Positions 52,113 to 61,262 of a stretch of DNA of 64,000 bases are shown here, piece after piece. The stretch is from Hahella chejuensis KCTC 2396. GTDB lineage: Bacteria > Pseudomonadota > Gammaproteobacteria > Pseudomonadales > Oleiphilaceae. Positions within the stretch are counted from its first letter, which is position 1. Each line of letters opens with the position of its first letter. A model generated the notes under the pieces. The model did not search any database, had not been told where the DNA came from, and was given only the letters and a program-made list of their open reading frames with translations. The translations under genes and the position numbers were made by a program. Where the stretch lies: the NCBI RefSeq assembly GCF_000012985.1, contig NC_007645.1, positions 496,001 through 560,000 on the forward strand, written 5' to 3'.

Positions 52113-55100
52113 TTATTCCACTAGTCGTTCTATCGTCTCAAGCAGAATTTTTTCCTGGAAGGGTTTACCGAGATATTCATTAACGCCGATTGAAAGCGCA
52201 CGCTCGCGGTGTTTTTGTCCAGTACGCGAGGTGATCATAATGATCGGCACATCTTTCAGGCGCTCGTCGTGACGCACCAGACTCGCCACCTCGAATCCAT
52301 CCATACGCGGCATTTCTATATCCAGCAACATGACGTCCGGCTTGTGGTCCTGCAATAACGCGATCGCGTCCACACCGTCTTTTGCGGTAATGACTTCCAT
52401 GCCATTCCGCTCCAGCAGACGGGAAGTCACCTTCCGTACAGTAACCGAGTCGTCCACCACCATAACGGTAGTTGGGCCGGATGCCGCGCGCGCAGGCTCC
52501 GCCGCCGGTTTGAGCGTCGGAGTGAGGCTTGGGCCGAAGTGAGACATATCGCTGCGGAGCAGCGCAGGCAAGTCAAGAATCACGACCACGCTACCATCCC
52601 CGAGAATGGTGGCGCCGGAGACGCCGCGCACTGAGGAGAACTGGGTGCCGAGACCTTTTACAACAATCTCGCGGGAGCCCATCAAGCTGTCCACCTGCAG
52701 GGCCAGAGGCTGATCGCCGCCGCCGCGCACCAGAATAACCGGCAAAGGCAGGGGCTGACCTTGCAGTTTTGGATGATGTTCGCTCTTCAACAGGCTGCCC
52801 AGGTACTGCAGACGATATTTTTGGCCTGCGTACTCGTACAGCGGCGCGTTGGGCTTGTAGTACTCCTCCAGCTCGTAAGTGCTGACGCGCACGATACCTT
52901 CAATTGTGTTCAACGGAATCGCGTAATAGTCTTCGCCGGTGTTCACCATCAGCGCCCGGTTCACGGAAACCGTGAACGGCAGGTGGACGATAAAGCGCGT
53001 GCCGTGGCCGGGCTTGGAGTCAATAGTGACGCGTCCGCCAAGCTGTTTGATTTCGCTGGCTACAACGTCCATACCGACGCCGCGTCCGGAAATCTGGGTG
53101 ACTTTTTCCGCGGTGCTGAAGCCGGCCTGGAAAATAAACTGCAGCATATCGTGATCGCTAAGGTGCGTGCCTTCGTCGATCAAGCCGCTCTTAATAGCTT
53201 TACGTCTGACCGCGTCGACGTTGATGCCGGCGCCGTCGTCGGAAAGAATCAGTACAACGTCGCCGCCTTCACGACCCACCGACAGTTCGATGCGTCCGGT
53301 TTCCGACTTACCTTTGGCGCGACGTTGCTCCGGCATTTCCACACCGTGGTCGATCGCATTACGCAGCATGTGCTCCAATGGCGCCAGCATGCGCTCCAGT
53401 ACGGTACGGTCCAGCTCGCCTTCCGGGTTGTACACTTCGAAATCGGCTTTCTTGCCAAGTTCGGAGCTTACCTGCCGGATGATGCGGCGCAGTCTGGGCA
53501 CGATCGAGGTGAACGGGACCATGCGGGTTTTCATTAACCCTTCCTGCAGCTCCGTATTGATACGGGATTGTTGCAGCAACAAGGTTTCCGCGTCACGAGC
53601 CTTATCCATCATAGTTTCACGGAGGTCGGTCAAGTCCGAAGAGGACTCGCTCAGAGCTCGCGACAACTGCTGAATAGAGGAGTAACGGTCCATTTCCAGC
53701 GGGTCAAAGTCTTCGTATTTGACGCCGCTCTCTTTCTCCATGCGGAACAGAACCTGAGCTTCCGTCTCCATGTCCATCCGACGCAACTGCTCGCGCAGAC
53801 GGTCGATGGTGGACTGCATCTCTTCCAGGGTATAGGTGAAGTCACTGATCTGCTGTTCAAGCAGACCACGGGTAATACTGGTTTCGCCTGCGAGGTTAAC
53901 CAGGTTATCCAGCAGGTTGGCGGAGACCCTGACAGTTTCCGCAGCCGTCTGACGTTGCGCCGCTGGTTGTGCGGGCTGCATCTCGGTTTTAGCCGGCTCT
54001 TCCTTTTTGACGGCGGGAACGGCTTGCTCACGCTGCATTTGCACCATGCGCTCAGCCAGGGCCTCAGGTTCGCTTTTCGGCGCTTCCGCCGCAGCGGCTT
54101 CCGCCTCAGCTTCCTGCTGGCTGCTGTAGAAGTTTTTAACCTGCCCGATTTCGCTTTTCAGGCGATTGAACAGAATCTCGATCTCGCTGCGCAGGGCGTC
54201 GTCCAGCTCATGCTTGTGGTCATAAGCTTGTTTAACGATGGATTCAATTTCCTGCGCCAGATCGCCGATGTTGGTCAAAGTGGCCAGGCGCGCGCCGCCT
54301 TTCAGAGTGTGCAGGGCGCGGGACATGGAGTCCGCATGCACACTGTTGCGAGGTTCGCGGGTCCAGTCGTTGAACTCACGCTCCAGGCTCGCCTGCAGTT
54401 CATTCGCTTCTTCCACGAAGACTTGCAGGATTTCCGGGTCGACATCCAACGCAAACTCAGAGGCTGGCAGCTCATCGCCGCTGCCGACTTCTTTCAGCTC
54501 GCGAATCAACTCGTTGGGAACTTCCGGTTGCTCCAGCTGTTCAATCTGATCCAACAGTCGGCCGATGTAACGGATGGAGCGGTCCACCAGCGTGATCAGC
54601 TCGTCAGGCACTTGATGCTTGCCGTCGACAACGCTCTCCATACGCTCGGTCAGCGCTTCGGTGAGAGCATGCACGCTGTCGATATTCGCCAGCTTGGCGC
54701 CGCCGTTCAGGGTTTGCAGGTCCCGAACCAGCTCTTTCGTCGGCGTAATGTTATCCGGATTGGCTTTCCAGCGATCAAAGCAGTCAATCACTGCGTCCAT
54801 GATGTCCCTGGACTCATCCAGGAAAATGCTGCGCAGGTCTTCGTCGCTGGTTTCCAGAGCGGCTTCCTGCAGAGACTGCTGCTCGCGCTCGATTTCCGCA
54901 ATGGTGTCTTCGTGATCAGGCGCGCCTTTCGCCGCCAGATCATGTTGCGCGCAGTACTTGATGACTTGCTGGGCGAGATCGTTCGCAGCGCGCACCGGGC
55001 TGTTGCTGGTGACGCTATCCACCATTTCCGCCAGACGGTCATGGCAGGCCAACATCAAATCAGACAGCGACGGTTCCGCCAGGAAACGGCCTTCGACAAT

Positions 55101-58100
55101 GCCCTCGAACAACGTTTCCAGCTCGTGAGCCAAATCGCCGATGGGCTTGATTTCCGCCATGCGCGCGCCGCCTTTCAGCGTGTGCAGGGCGCGCTGCAGT
55201 TCTTTCACATGCTCGATATTCTCGAGCTCGCCCAACCAGCTTTGCAGGTTGCGGGCGGTGGAGTCCACCAACTCATTGGCTTCTTCCAGGAATATAGAGA
55301 CCAGCTCCTGATCCAGTTCGCTGATATCGTAAACCGGGTTCTCGATAGGCGCTTCTTCAACCGGCGCAGGCTCCGCAGTGATCTCTTCGATGCCGGCAAG
55401 CCCTTCCGGCTCTTCCGCCGTCTCTTCCACTTGAGGCTCAGATGTCGTTTCAGCGGCGGCTTCCACTTCTGGATGCGCGTCGACAATATAGTCGTCTTCG
55501 CCATCCGCGTAGTGATGACCGGCGCCCTGCGCCATGTCGTGAACGCGACCGATCAAGTCGCGAGCAGGGGAGGCGACCTGATTCTGAGCGACGGCGTCCA
55601 CCATACCCGCCAAGCGGTCGTGACACTCCATCACCAGCCCAACCATGGCGGGCTCTGGCGCCAGGCGGCCTTCCGTCATTCTCTCAAACAGCGTTTCCAG
55701 CTCGTGAGCCAAGTCGCCGATGGACTTGATCTCCGCCATTCTGGCGCCGCCTTTCAGCGTATGCAGATCACGCTGCAGTTCTTTCAAATGCTCCAGATTG
55801 CCCAGCTCTTCGGACCAACTGTGCATGGTTTCGCCAGTGCGTTGGATAATGTCCTGAGCTTCCTCCAGGAAGATTTCGACCATTTCTGGATCAAGGGGAG
55901 CGACTTCCTCAAGAACAGGAATATCTTCCTCTTCGTTGAAATCCATCGTCGGCAAACTGGTTTCGTCGTAGGAAACCTCGTCGCCCTCATCCTCCTCGTC
56001 TTCTGACGAGCGCTCGCCGGACAGGTAAGCGTGCAGGGCGTCAATCAGATCCTGAGCGTCATTACAGGTGCGTGTGGCGGTGACGGAGTCGACCATGCCC
56101 GCCAGGGTGTCGTGCGCCAGCAAAGACAAGTTACTGGCCTCTTCATCCGGCGTGACCCGTTGCTCAACGATGCCTTCGAACAGGCTTTCCAACTCGTGGG
56201 AGAGGTCGCCGATAGGAGGAATGCCCGCCAGTCTGGCGCCGCCTTTCAAGGTATGCAGATCGCGCTGTAATTGCTGAACCAGCGCAATATTATGTAGATC
56301 CTGCGACCATTGCTGCATCACGTCAGCGGAGGATTGAATAATGTCCTGAGCTTCTTGCAGGAATACATCCGCCAGCTCTGGGTCCAGTTCGTACACCACG
56401 CCGCCGGATGCGACAGGCGCAGGCGTTTCTTCGATCTCCTCCATAAAGCTCGCAGAAGGCTCAATCGCCTCTGGCTCTTCAGGTAGGCCGATATCAAAAT
56501 TAATATCTTCGGCGAGATCGTCTTCTTCCGCCTCTTCGATGATCACGTCGTCTAAGAGAGGAATCTCGTCATCCGCCGCATTGGCGGCTGGCGCCAGGCT
56601 TTCCTCTTCCGCGACTTCTGCGACGGGAGGAACGTCCTCGGCAGGCGCAGACTCAACTGGCTTGGCCAAAGCATAAAGCTCTTGAATCAGAGAGGCGTCA
56701 GGTTGAGTGGCGAGGCCCGCCGCAACCTGATCCATCATGCTGATCAATACATCATGGCCACGTTTCGCGATAGTGAAGAAGCGATCGTCAGTGTTGGCGG
56801 CGCCAGCTTCCGCCAGTTCATAAGCGGTTTCCAGCGCGCGGGAAAGTTCCGCCACATCTTCCAGACCGGCCACTTCGGCTCCGCGGGATAATGTGGTCAA
56901 TTCGGTGACCAGCTTATGCTGATCTTCTTTGGAATTCGGGTCCTGGCTCCACTCATTAAGGATGCGCTCGGCGTCCAGCAGAATATCCACGCCTTCCGTC
57001 AAGAACAGATTGATCAGTTGCGGATCGGGTTTGCTGGTGGCCTGCAATACGTCGCTTTGGGCGGCGTTAGTCAGGATGCGATTGCTGACAGTGGCCAGTT
57101 TTTCCAGGTAGTCATTGGCGCCGTCCAGCGGTTTTAGCGGTGTGCTTTCGATCTGGTCTAAGCCGCGACGCACAAAGCCTGCGCCTTCCTGCAACAACTC
57201 GCAAATATCGCTGTCCACGCTGACGCCACGCGCGCGGGCTTCTTTGACAAACTTCTCAAGCGGCACCACTACGGTGGCGATGGGCTCAATGCCAGCGGTA
57301 TTGGCGCTGCCTTTGAGCGTATGCATGGCGCGGGAGATTTCGTCCGTAATGGGCGTCGGCTCGCCATTTGCGGCGGCTTTAGCAGTGAAAGTCGCCAGCG
57401 TTTCAAGATGGCTTTCTGTTTCCGCCTTGAAAATGTCTTTCAGGGCCGGATCGATGTCCAGGGTCGGCTCGCCCGCCGCCGTTGCGGAGGCGTCCTGGTC
57501 AAGCTTCAATGGCTTGGGAATCTCGCCTTTGGCGATGGCATGCGCCTGATCCATATACGGTTGCGTATTATGGCTGGGTTTACGGCGCAGTTTGAAATCC
57601 TCGACGAGGTCGGGAAGGATTTTGGTCACAGCCTGCATCAGCTCGCCAATATCCTGGCTCATGAAAATGGCGCCGTCGATGATACGGTTCAGCAGATTTT
57701 CAACAGACCACGCCAGTTCGCCGACAAGCGTCGCTCCAACCAGGCGGCCGCTGCCTTTCAATGTATGGAAAGCGCGACGGACTTCAATCAACGCTTCCTG
57801 GTTGTCGTAACTGGCCAGATAAGAGGGCAGGTACTGGCCAATGGTATCCAGCACTTCCGCCGCTTCTTCAACGAAGATTTCGATGATTTCGTCATCGATC
57901 ATATCATCTTCGTCTTCTTCCTCCAGTTCTGGAACCTCAATAGTTTCAGCGACAGGCTCAGGGATAGACGGAGGCTCAATAGGCTCTGGCTGCCTTTCTT
58001 CAACAACAGGCGCTTCCGGTTCGGAAGCCGCTACAGGCTCTTCGATTGGAGCAGGAGCGGGCTCTTCTTTGGGGACGGACAGATCGATATCAGAAGCGGC

Positions 58101-60293
58101 GCTTTTCTCGCGGGAGAGACGACGGGCCGCCGCCAGCGCTTCGGCTTTGGCGACGAACTGCTCTACGTCGTTGATTTCCTGTCCTGTTTTAAAGCGCTCA
58201 ATCAGCTCCGGCAGTTTATTGATCACGCCTTCCAGCAGCTCGAACATTTCCAGCGTGGCGGTAATGGAGCCGTCGATTACCCGGTTGAGCATGTTCTCCA
58301 CACTCCAGGCCAGCTCGCCCAGGGTGGTGGCGCCGACTAAACGGCCGCTGCCTTTAAGGGTATGGAACGCGCGACGAATTTCAGCCAGGGCTACCTGATC
58401 GTCAGGATTGCTCTGGAAGCTGGGGAAATAGTTGTGAATGGTCGCGAGAACTTCTTCCGCTTCTTCAACGAAGATTTCGACGATTTCGTCGTCGATAAGT
58501 TCTTTGTCGGAGGCCTTGTCGCGGGACGACTCAGGCGGCGCTGACATAGTGGGCGCAGTACCCGCTACGGTCTGTGGCGCTATGGCGACCGCATCGCCCA
58601 CCGGATAGCCCAGTTGCGCCAAGCTCTCTTCCGCAACCTGTAGAATCAGTTCGTTATCCTGGCTGCCTTCGCTCAGGCGCTCAAGGTAATACTCAATACT
58701 GGTGATGGCGTCCGCCAGCGTATCCAACTGGTTCCAGTCAGGAGACTGGTCGCTGTCTAGCAACCGGTCCTGAATGTAGCGCGCGGAAGCGTCCAACAGA
58801 TCGGCGGCGCGCTCCAACGGGATAATGCGTAGCCCGCCGCGGATGCTCTGCAGCAGCTTCGGCACGCTTTCAATTTCAGAGCGATCCCAGTGAGAGGCGA
58901 TGTACTCGACAATATCGGTTTTCGCCTGCTCCAGGCCGTTACGGGCTTCACGAATAACCGCTTCGTGAGCGTTATCGACCTGCTCCTTGGGAATCGCTGC
59001 GCCGCCAGCGTTGTCGCCGCTGCTGGCGCGCTGGGAGCCCGCGTCGTCGCTGAAACCGCTGAGAGTGGCTTCAACATAGAGGAGGGCGCCGGCAATATCC
59101 ATCAATACATTGTCGTCTGGCGTATCCGCGCCGGAAGACAGGGTTTCAATTAAATCGATCTGCTCCTGCACTACTTTTCGTGGAATACCCAGACCCAGGA
59201 CCGCCATGGTATTGGCGACTTGGTGCAGCCCCGGCAACAGTTCCGCCAGATCGCTGCTATCTTTGAACTCGCCACGTACGAACAGATCCAGTTGGTCTTT
59301 GACCCGGGCCAGTTCTTCGTTAAGCGCTTCCACAACGGATTCAATCGCGCCTTTGTCCGGGCCGGACATTTTCTGGCGCTCGATATCCACTTCTTCGTCG
59401 CTGGGGAGAGCCTGATCCAGACGGTAGTCTTCACGCACGCCTTCTATAGCAGGGGTGCGGGCGTCGGAACGGGCGACGTAGTAGAGCAAGTGCTTCAGCA
59501 GATCTTCAGGCGGCGCCTGCACCAGAATATCGATATTTTCATCAATGACTTTCTTGATGCGGTAATCCAGCGCGCGCAACAGATTCTTGATCGCGGAAGA
59601 CAGTTCGATACCGTTATTCACCAACGCGTCGATGAAGGCATGGGCGACTCGCCAGATCTGTCCTTGCGCGGTATCGCGGCAGAGGGACTCCAGACGTTTG
59701 AACACCTTGCCCATATAGCTGAAGTTAGCAGGCAGCTCGCTTTCGCGAATCACTCCGGCGAGGGCGAACTGATACATTTGCCGCAGCTTACGCAACTGCA
59801 TGATGACTTTGTCATCGTGCAGACGCTGGTTCACTCCTGGAGGCGCGGCGATGCGGGCCATGGAAAGGTCAGGAGTGAACAAAGATGTGTCGGAAAGCAG
59901 CGATTCACCGCGCGAAGCGCGCAGGTCGTTCAAAATCGGCAGCAGAATGACGGGCAGATCGCGCCGGCTTGACTGCAGGCGGTTAAGATAGTTAGGCAGT
60001 TGCAGAATCGCCCGCATCAGCACTTCGATGGCTTCATCGGGGTGCGGAACGGTTTCCTGCAGGACTGCCTGCGCCAACTTCTCCATTTCTTCCGCCAGCA
60101 AGGCGGCGCCATAGAACTCGACCATCTGCAGAGTTCCATGGACCTGATGTATGTAGTTCAGACAAAAGCGTAATTTGGCGCTGTCTTCAGTGTTGTTGAC
60201 GTAGTCTTCAAGCGCTAACTGCGCTTGCTTAAGTGTACTGTCGATTTCGCCCTTAACCCAATCAAGAGCTACATAGTCATGGTTGCCCGCCAT
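52113..60293 (-). CDS. chpA: Hybrid CheA-like histidine kinase ChpA with expanded Hpt array
   Basis: A 2726-aa protein. Hpt modules with an intact HTLKG motif lie near residues 643, 843, 989, 1346, 1510, 1703 and 1994. Degenerate ones have Thr near 1133 (TTLSRGA) and Gln near 1859 (QTLNGGA), and more distant ones are near 49 (HQVHG), 357 (HQVAN) and 487 (QSIRG). Acidic Glu/Pro-rich linkers separate them. A CheA dimerisation helix (about 2100-2200), an ATPase domain (NAIDHGVEMPEQ, DDGAGI, near 2310-2360), a CheW-like domain (about 2410-2560) and a receiver with Asp in MLLDIEMPRMDGF (about 2600-2726) follow. It phosphorylates PilG/PilH-type regulators of type IV pili. Confidence 0.95.
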   Translation of the reverse strand: MAGNHDYVALDWVKGEIDSTLKQAQLALEDYVNNTEDSAKLRFCLNYIHQVHGTLQMVEFYGAALLAEEMEKLAQAVLQETVPHPDEAIEVLMRAILQLPNYLNRLQSSRRDLPVILLPILNDLRASRGESLLSDTSLFTPDLSMARIAAPPGVNQRLHDDKVIMQLRKLRQMYQFALAGVIRESELPANFSYMGKVFKRLESLCRDTAQGQIWRVAHAFIDALVNNGIELSSAIKNLLRALDYRIKKVIDENIDILVQAPPEDLLKHLLYYVARSDARTPAIEGVREDYRLDQALPSDEEVDIERQKMSGPDKGAIESVVEALNEELARVKDQLDLFVRGEFKDSSDLAELLPGLHQVANTMAVLGLGIPRKVVQEQIDLIETLSSGADTPDDNVLMDIAGALLYVEATLSGFSDDAGSQRASSGDNAGGAAIPKEQVDNAHEAVIREARNGLEQAKTDIVEYIASHWDRSEIESVPKLLQSIRGGLRIIPLERAADLLDASARYIQDRLLDSDQSPDWNQLDTLADAITSIEYYLERLSEGSQDNELILQVAEESLAQLGYPVGDAVAIAPQTVAGTAPTMSAPPESSRDKASDKELIDDEIVEIFVEEAEEVLATIHNYFPSFQSNPDDQVALAEIRRAFHTLKGSGRLVGATTLGELAWSVENMLNRVIDGSITATLEMFELLEGVINKLPELIERFKTGQEINDVEQFVAKAEALAAARRLSREKSAASDIDLSVPKEEPAPAPIEEPVAASEPEAPVVEERQPEPIEPPSIPEPVAETIEVPELEEEDEDDMIDDEIIEIFVEEAAEVLDTIGQYLPSYLASYDNQEALIEVRRAFHTLKGSGRLVGATLVGELAWSVENLLNRIIDGAIFMSQDIGELMQAVTKILPDLVEDFKLRRKPSHNTQPYMDQAHAIAKGEIPKPLKLDQDASATAAGEPTLDIDPALKDIFKAETESHLETLATFTAKAAANGEPTPITDEISRAMHTLKGSANTAGIEPIATVVVPLEKFVKEARARGVSVDSDICELLQEGAGFVRRGLDQIESTPLKPLDGANDYLEKLATVSNRILTNAAQSDVLQATSKPDPQLINLFLTEGVDILLDAERILNEWSQDPNSKEDQHKLVTELTTLSRGAEVAGLEDVAELSRALETAYELAEAGAANTDDRFFTIAKRGHDVLISMMDQVAAGLATQPDASLIQELYALAKPVESAPAEDVPPVAEVAEEESLAPAANAADDEIPLLDDVIIEEAEEDDLAEDINFDIGLPEEPEAIEPSASFMEEIEETPAPVASGGVVYELDPELADVFLQEAQDIIQSSADVMQQWSQDLHNIALVQQLQRDLHTLKGGARLAGIPPIGDLSHELESLFEGIVEQRVTPDEEASNLSLLAHDTLAGMVDSVTATRTCNDAQDLIDALHAYLSGERSSEDEEDEGDEVSYDETSLPTMDFNEEEDIPVLEEVAPLDPEMVEIFLEEAQDIIQRTGETMHSWSEELGNLEHLKELQRDLHTLKGGARMAEIKSIGDLAHELETLFERMTEGRLAPEPAMVGLVMECHDRLAGMVDAVAQNQVASPARDLIGRVHDMAQGAGHHYADGEDDYIVDAHPEVEAAAETTSEPQVEETAEEPEGLAGIEEITAEPAPVEEAPIENPVYDISELDQELVSIFLEEANELVDSTARNLQSWLGELENIEHVKELQRALHTLKGGARMAEIKPIGDLAHELETLFEGIVEGRFLAEPSLSDLMLACHDRLAEMVDSVTSNSPVRAANDLAQQVIKYCAQHDLAAKGAPDHEDTIAEIEREQQSLQEAALETSDEDLRSIFLDESRDIMDAVIDCFDRWKANPDNITPTKELVRDLQTLNGGAKLANIDSVHALTEALTERMESVVDGKHQVPDELITLVDRSIRYIGRLLDQIEQLEQPEVPNELIRELKEVGSGDELPASEFALDVDPEILQVFVEEANELQASLEREFNDWTREPRNSVHADSMSRALHTLKGGARLATLTNIGDLAQEIESIVKQAYDHKHELDDALRSEIEILFNRLKSEIGQVKNFYSSQQEAEAEAAAAEAPKSEPEALAERMVQMQREQAVPAVKKEEPAKTEMQPAQPAAQRQTAAETVRVSANLLDNLVNLAGETSITRGLLEQQISDFTYTLEEMQSTIDRLREQLRRMDMETEAQVLFRMEKESGVKYEDFDPLEMDRYSSIQQLSRALSESSSDLTDLRETMMDKARDAETLLLQQSRINTELQEGLMKTRMVPFTSIVPRLRRIIRQVSSELGKKADFEVYNPEGELDRTVLERMLAPLEHMLRNAIDHGVEMPEQRRAKGKSETGRIELSVGREGGDVVLILSDDGAGINVDAVRRKAIKSGLIDEGTHLSDHDMLQFIFQAGFSTAEKVTQISGRGVGMDVVASEIKQLGGRVTIDSKPGHGTRFIVHLPFTVSVNRALMVNTGEDYYAIPLNTIEGIVRVSTYELEEYYKPNAPLYEYAGQKYRLQYLGSLLKSEHHPKLQGQPLPLPVILVRGGGDQPLALQVDSLMGSREIVVKGLGTQFSSVRGVSGATILGDGSVVVILDLPALLRSDMSHFGPSLTPTLKPAAEPARAASGPTTVMVVDDSVTVRKVTSRLLERNGMEVITAKDGVDAIALLQDHKPDVMLLDIEMPRMDGFEVASLVRHDERLKDVPIIMITSRTGQKHRERALSIGVNEYLGKPFQEKILLETIERLVE

Positions 60294-60304
60294 AACTTCT
60301 CCAA

Positions 60305-61198
60305 TTAACTGTTGCGCTCGTTTCGCCTGATAAAAGCGAGAGTTTTGTCACTTCCGACCCGCTGCAAAAGAGGGTGGGTCCAGTCAACGATTTCTCCCAG
60401 TCCCAATACCAGTATGCCACCTGGCACCAGGCGTTCAGCCAAGCGGTTGAGGATCTCCTTCCGCCGCCAGCGTCTGAAATAAATCAATAAGTTCTGGCAG
60501 AAAATAATGTTCATGCCATGCATCGGCGCGTCTTTAAGGTTAAGCACGTTAACCCTTGCAAAACACACTCTCTCTTTCAAGCGCGGGATAACTGCGTAGA
60601 GATTCCCGTTACGCTTTTCAAAAAATTTCTCTTTGCGTTCTTCGTTCAGGGTGACCAGTTTGCGTGCCGGGTAAACAGCAGTTCGGGCCTTCTCCAGCAC
60701 CGGCGAGGAAATGTCCGTGCCGGTAACGCCGTAGTACTTGGCCAATCCCAGAGCTTCAAGACACTCTTCGATGATCATGGCCAGCGTATAAGGCTCTTCT
60801 CCGGTTGAGCAGCCAACGCTCCAGGCTTCGATGGTGGACTTGGCCAGTGCTTCAACCGGCCGGGTCAGCAGATAATCCTTGACCAATCCAAACGCATCTT
60901 CATCTCTGTAAAACCGGGTTTCCTGAACCGTCAGCCGATCTACCAGGATGGCCCATTCGACGACGCCGGATGGACTGTCAACGATTTTGTGAAAGTACTC
61001 CTGATAGGAGGGGCAGCCGATTTCCCGCATCCGAATGCCCAAGCTGGTCTGCAGAAATGTCTTGCGCTGTATTGGCAAGTTCATTCCAGTGCGCTTCTCC
61101 AGCAACGCCTGCCACCGGAAGAATTCCTGATCTTCCATTGGCGGCAGGGTTTTTAAACTCCATGATCCCTCAACTTCAGTGCCATCATTGATCGCCAT
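60305..61198 (-). CDS. pilK: CheR-type receptor methyltransferase PilK
   Basis: A 297-aa methyltransferase: the N-terminal helical domain (RTGMNLPIQRKTFLQTSLGI), TRFYRDEDAF, the SAM motif AWSVGCSTGEEPYTLAMII, GTDISSPVLEKAR and FCQNLLIYF near residue 235. It methylates glutamates of PilJ. It lies between pilJ and chpA, as in P. aeruginosa. Confidence 0.93.
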   Translation of the reverse strand: MAINDGTEVEGSWSLKTLPPMEDQEFFRWQALLEKRTGMNLPIQRKTFLQTSLGIRMREIGCPSYQEYFHKIVDSPSGVVEWAILVDRLTVQETRFYRDEDAFGLVKDYLLTRPVEALAKSTIEAWSVGCSTGEEPYTLAMIIEECLEALGLAKYYGVTGTDISSPVLEKARTAVYPARKLVTLNEERKEKFFEKRNGNLYAVIPRLKERVCFARVNVLNLKDAPMHGMNIIFCQNLLIYFRRWRRKEILNRLAERLVPGGILVLGLGEIVDWTHPLLQRVGSDKTLAFIRRNERNS

Positions 61199-61262
61199 AT
61201 TGGCGCCTTAGTCGTGTCCTTGCTGTTGTCGGACGATAGGTCATTGGAACATCAACACAGGT

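Noticed and set aside
53568-56006. 812-aa plus-strand frame antisense to chpA, with further long frames at 57321-58340 and 59220-59972
   Set aside because: They are shadows of the strongly biased, repetitive chpA coding strand. The translations lack any domain pattern and start without ribosome sites, while chpA is unmistakable.
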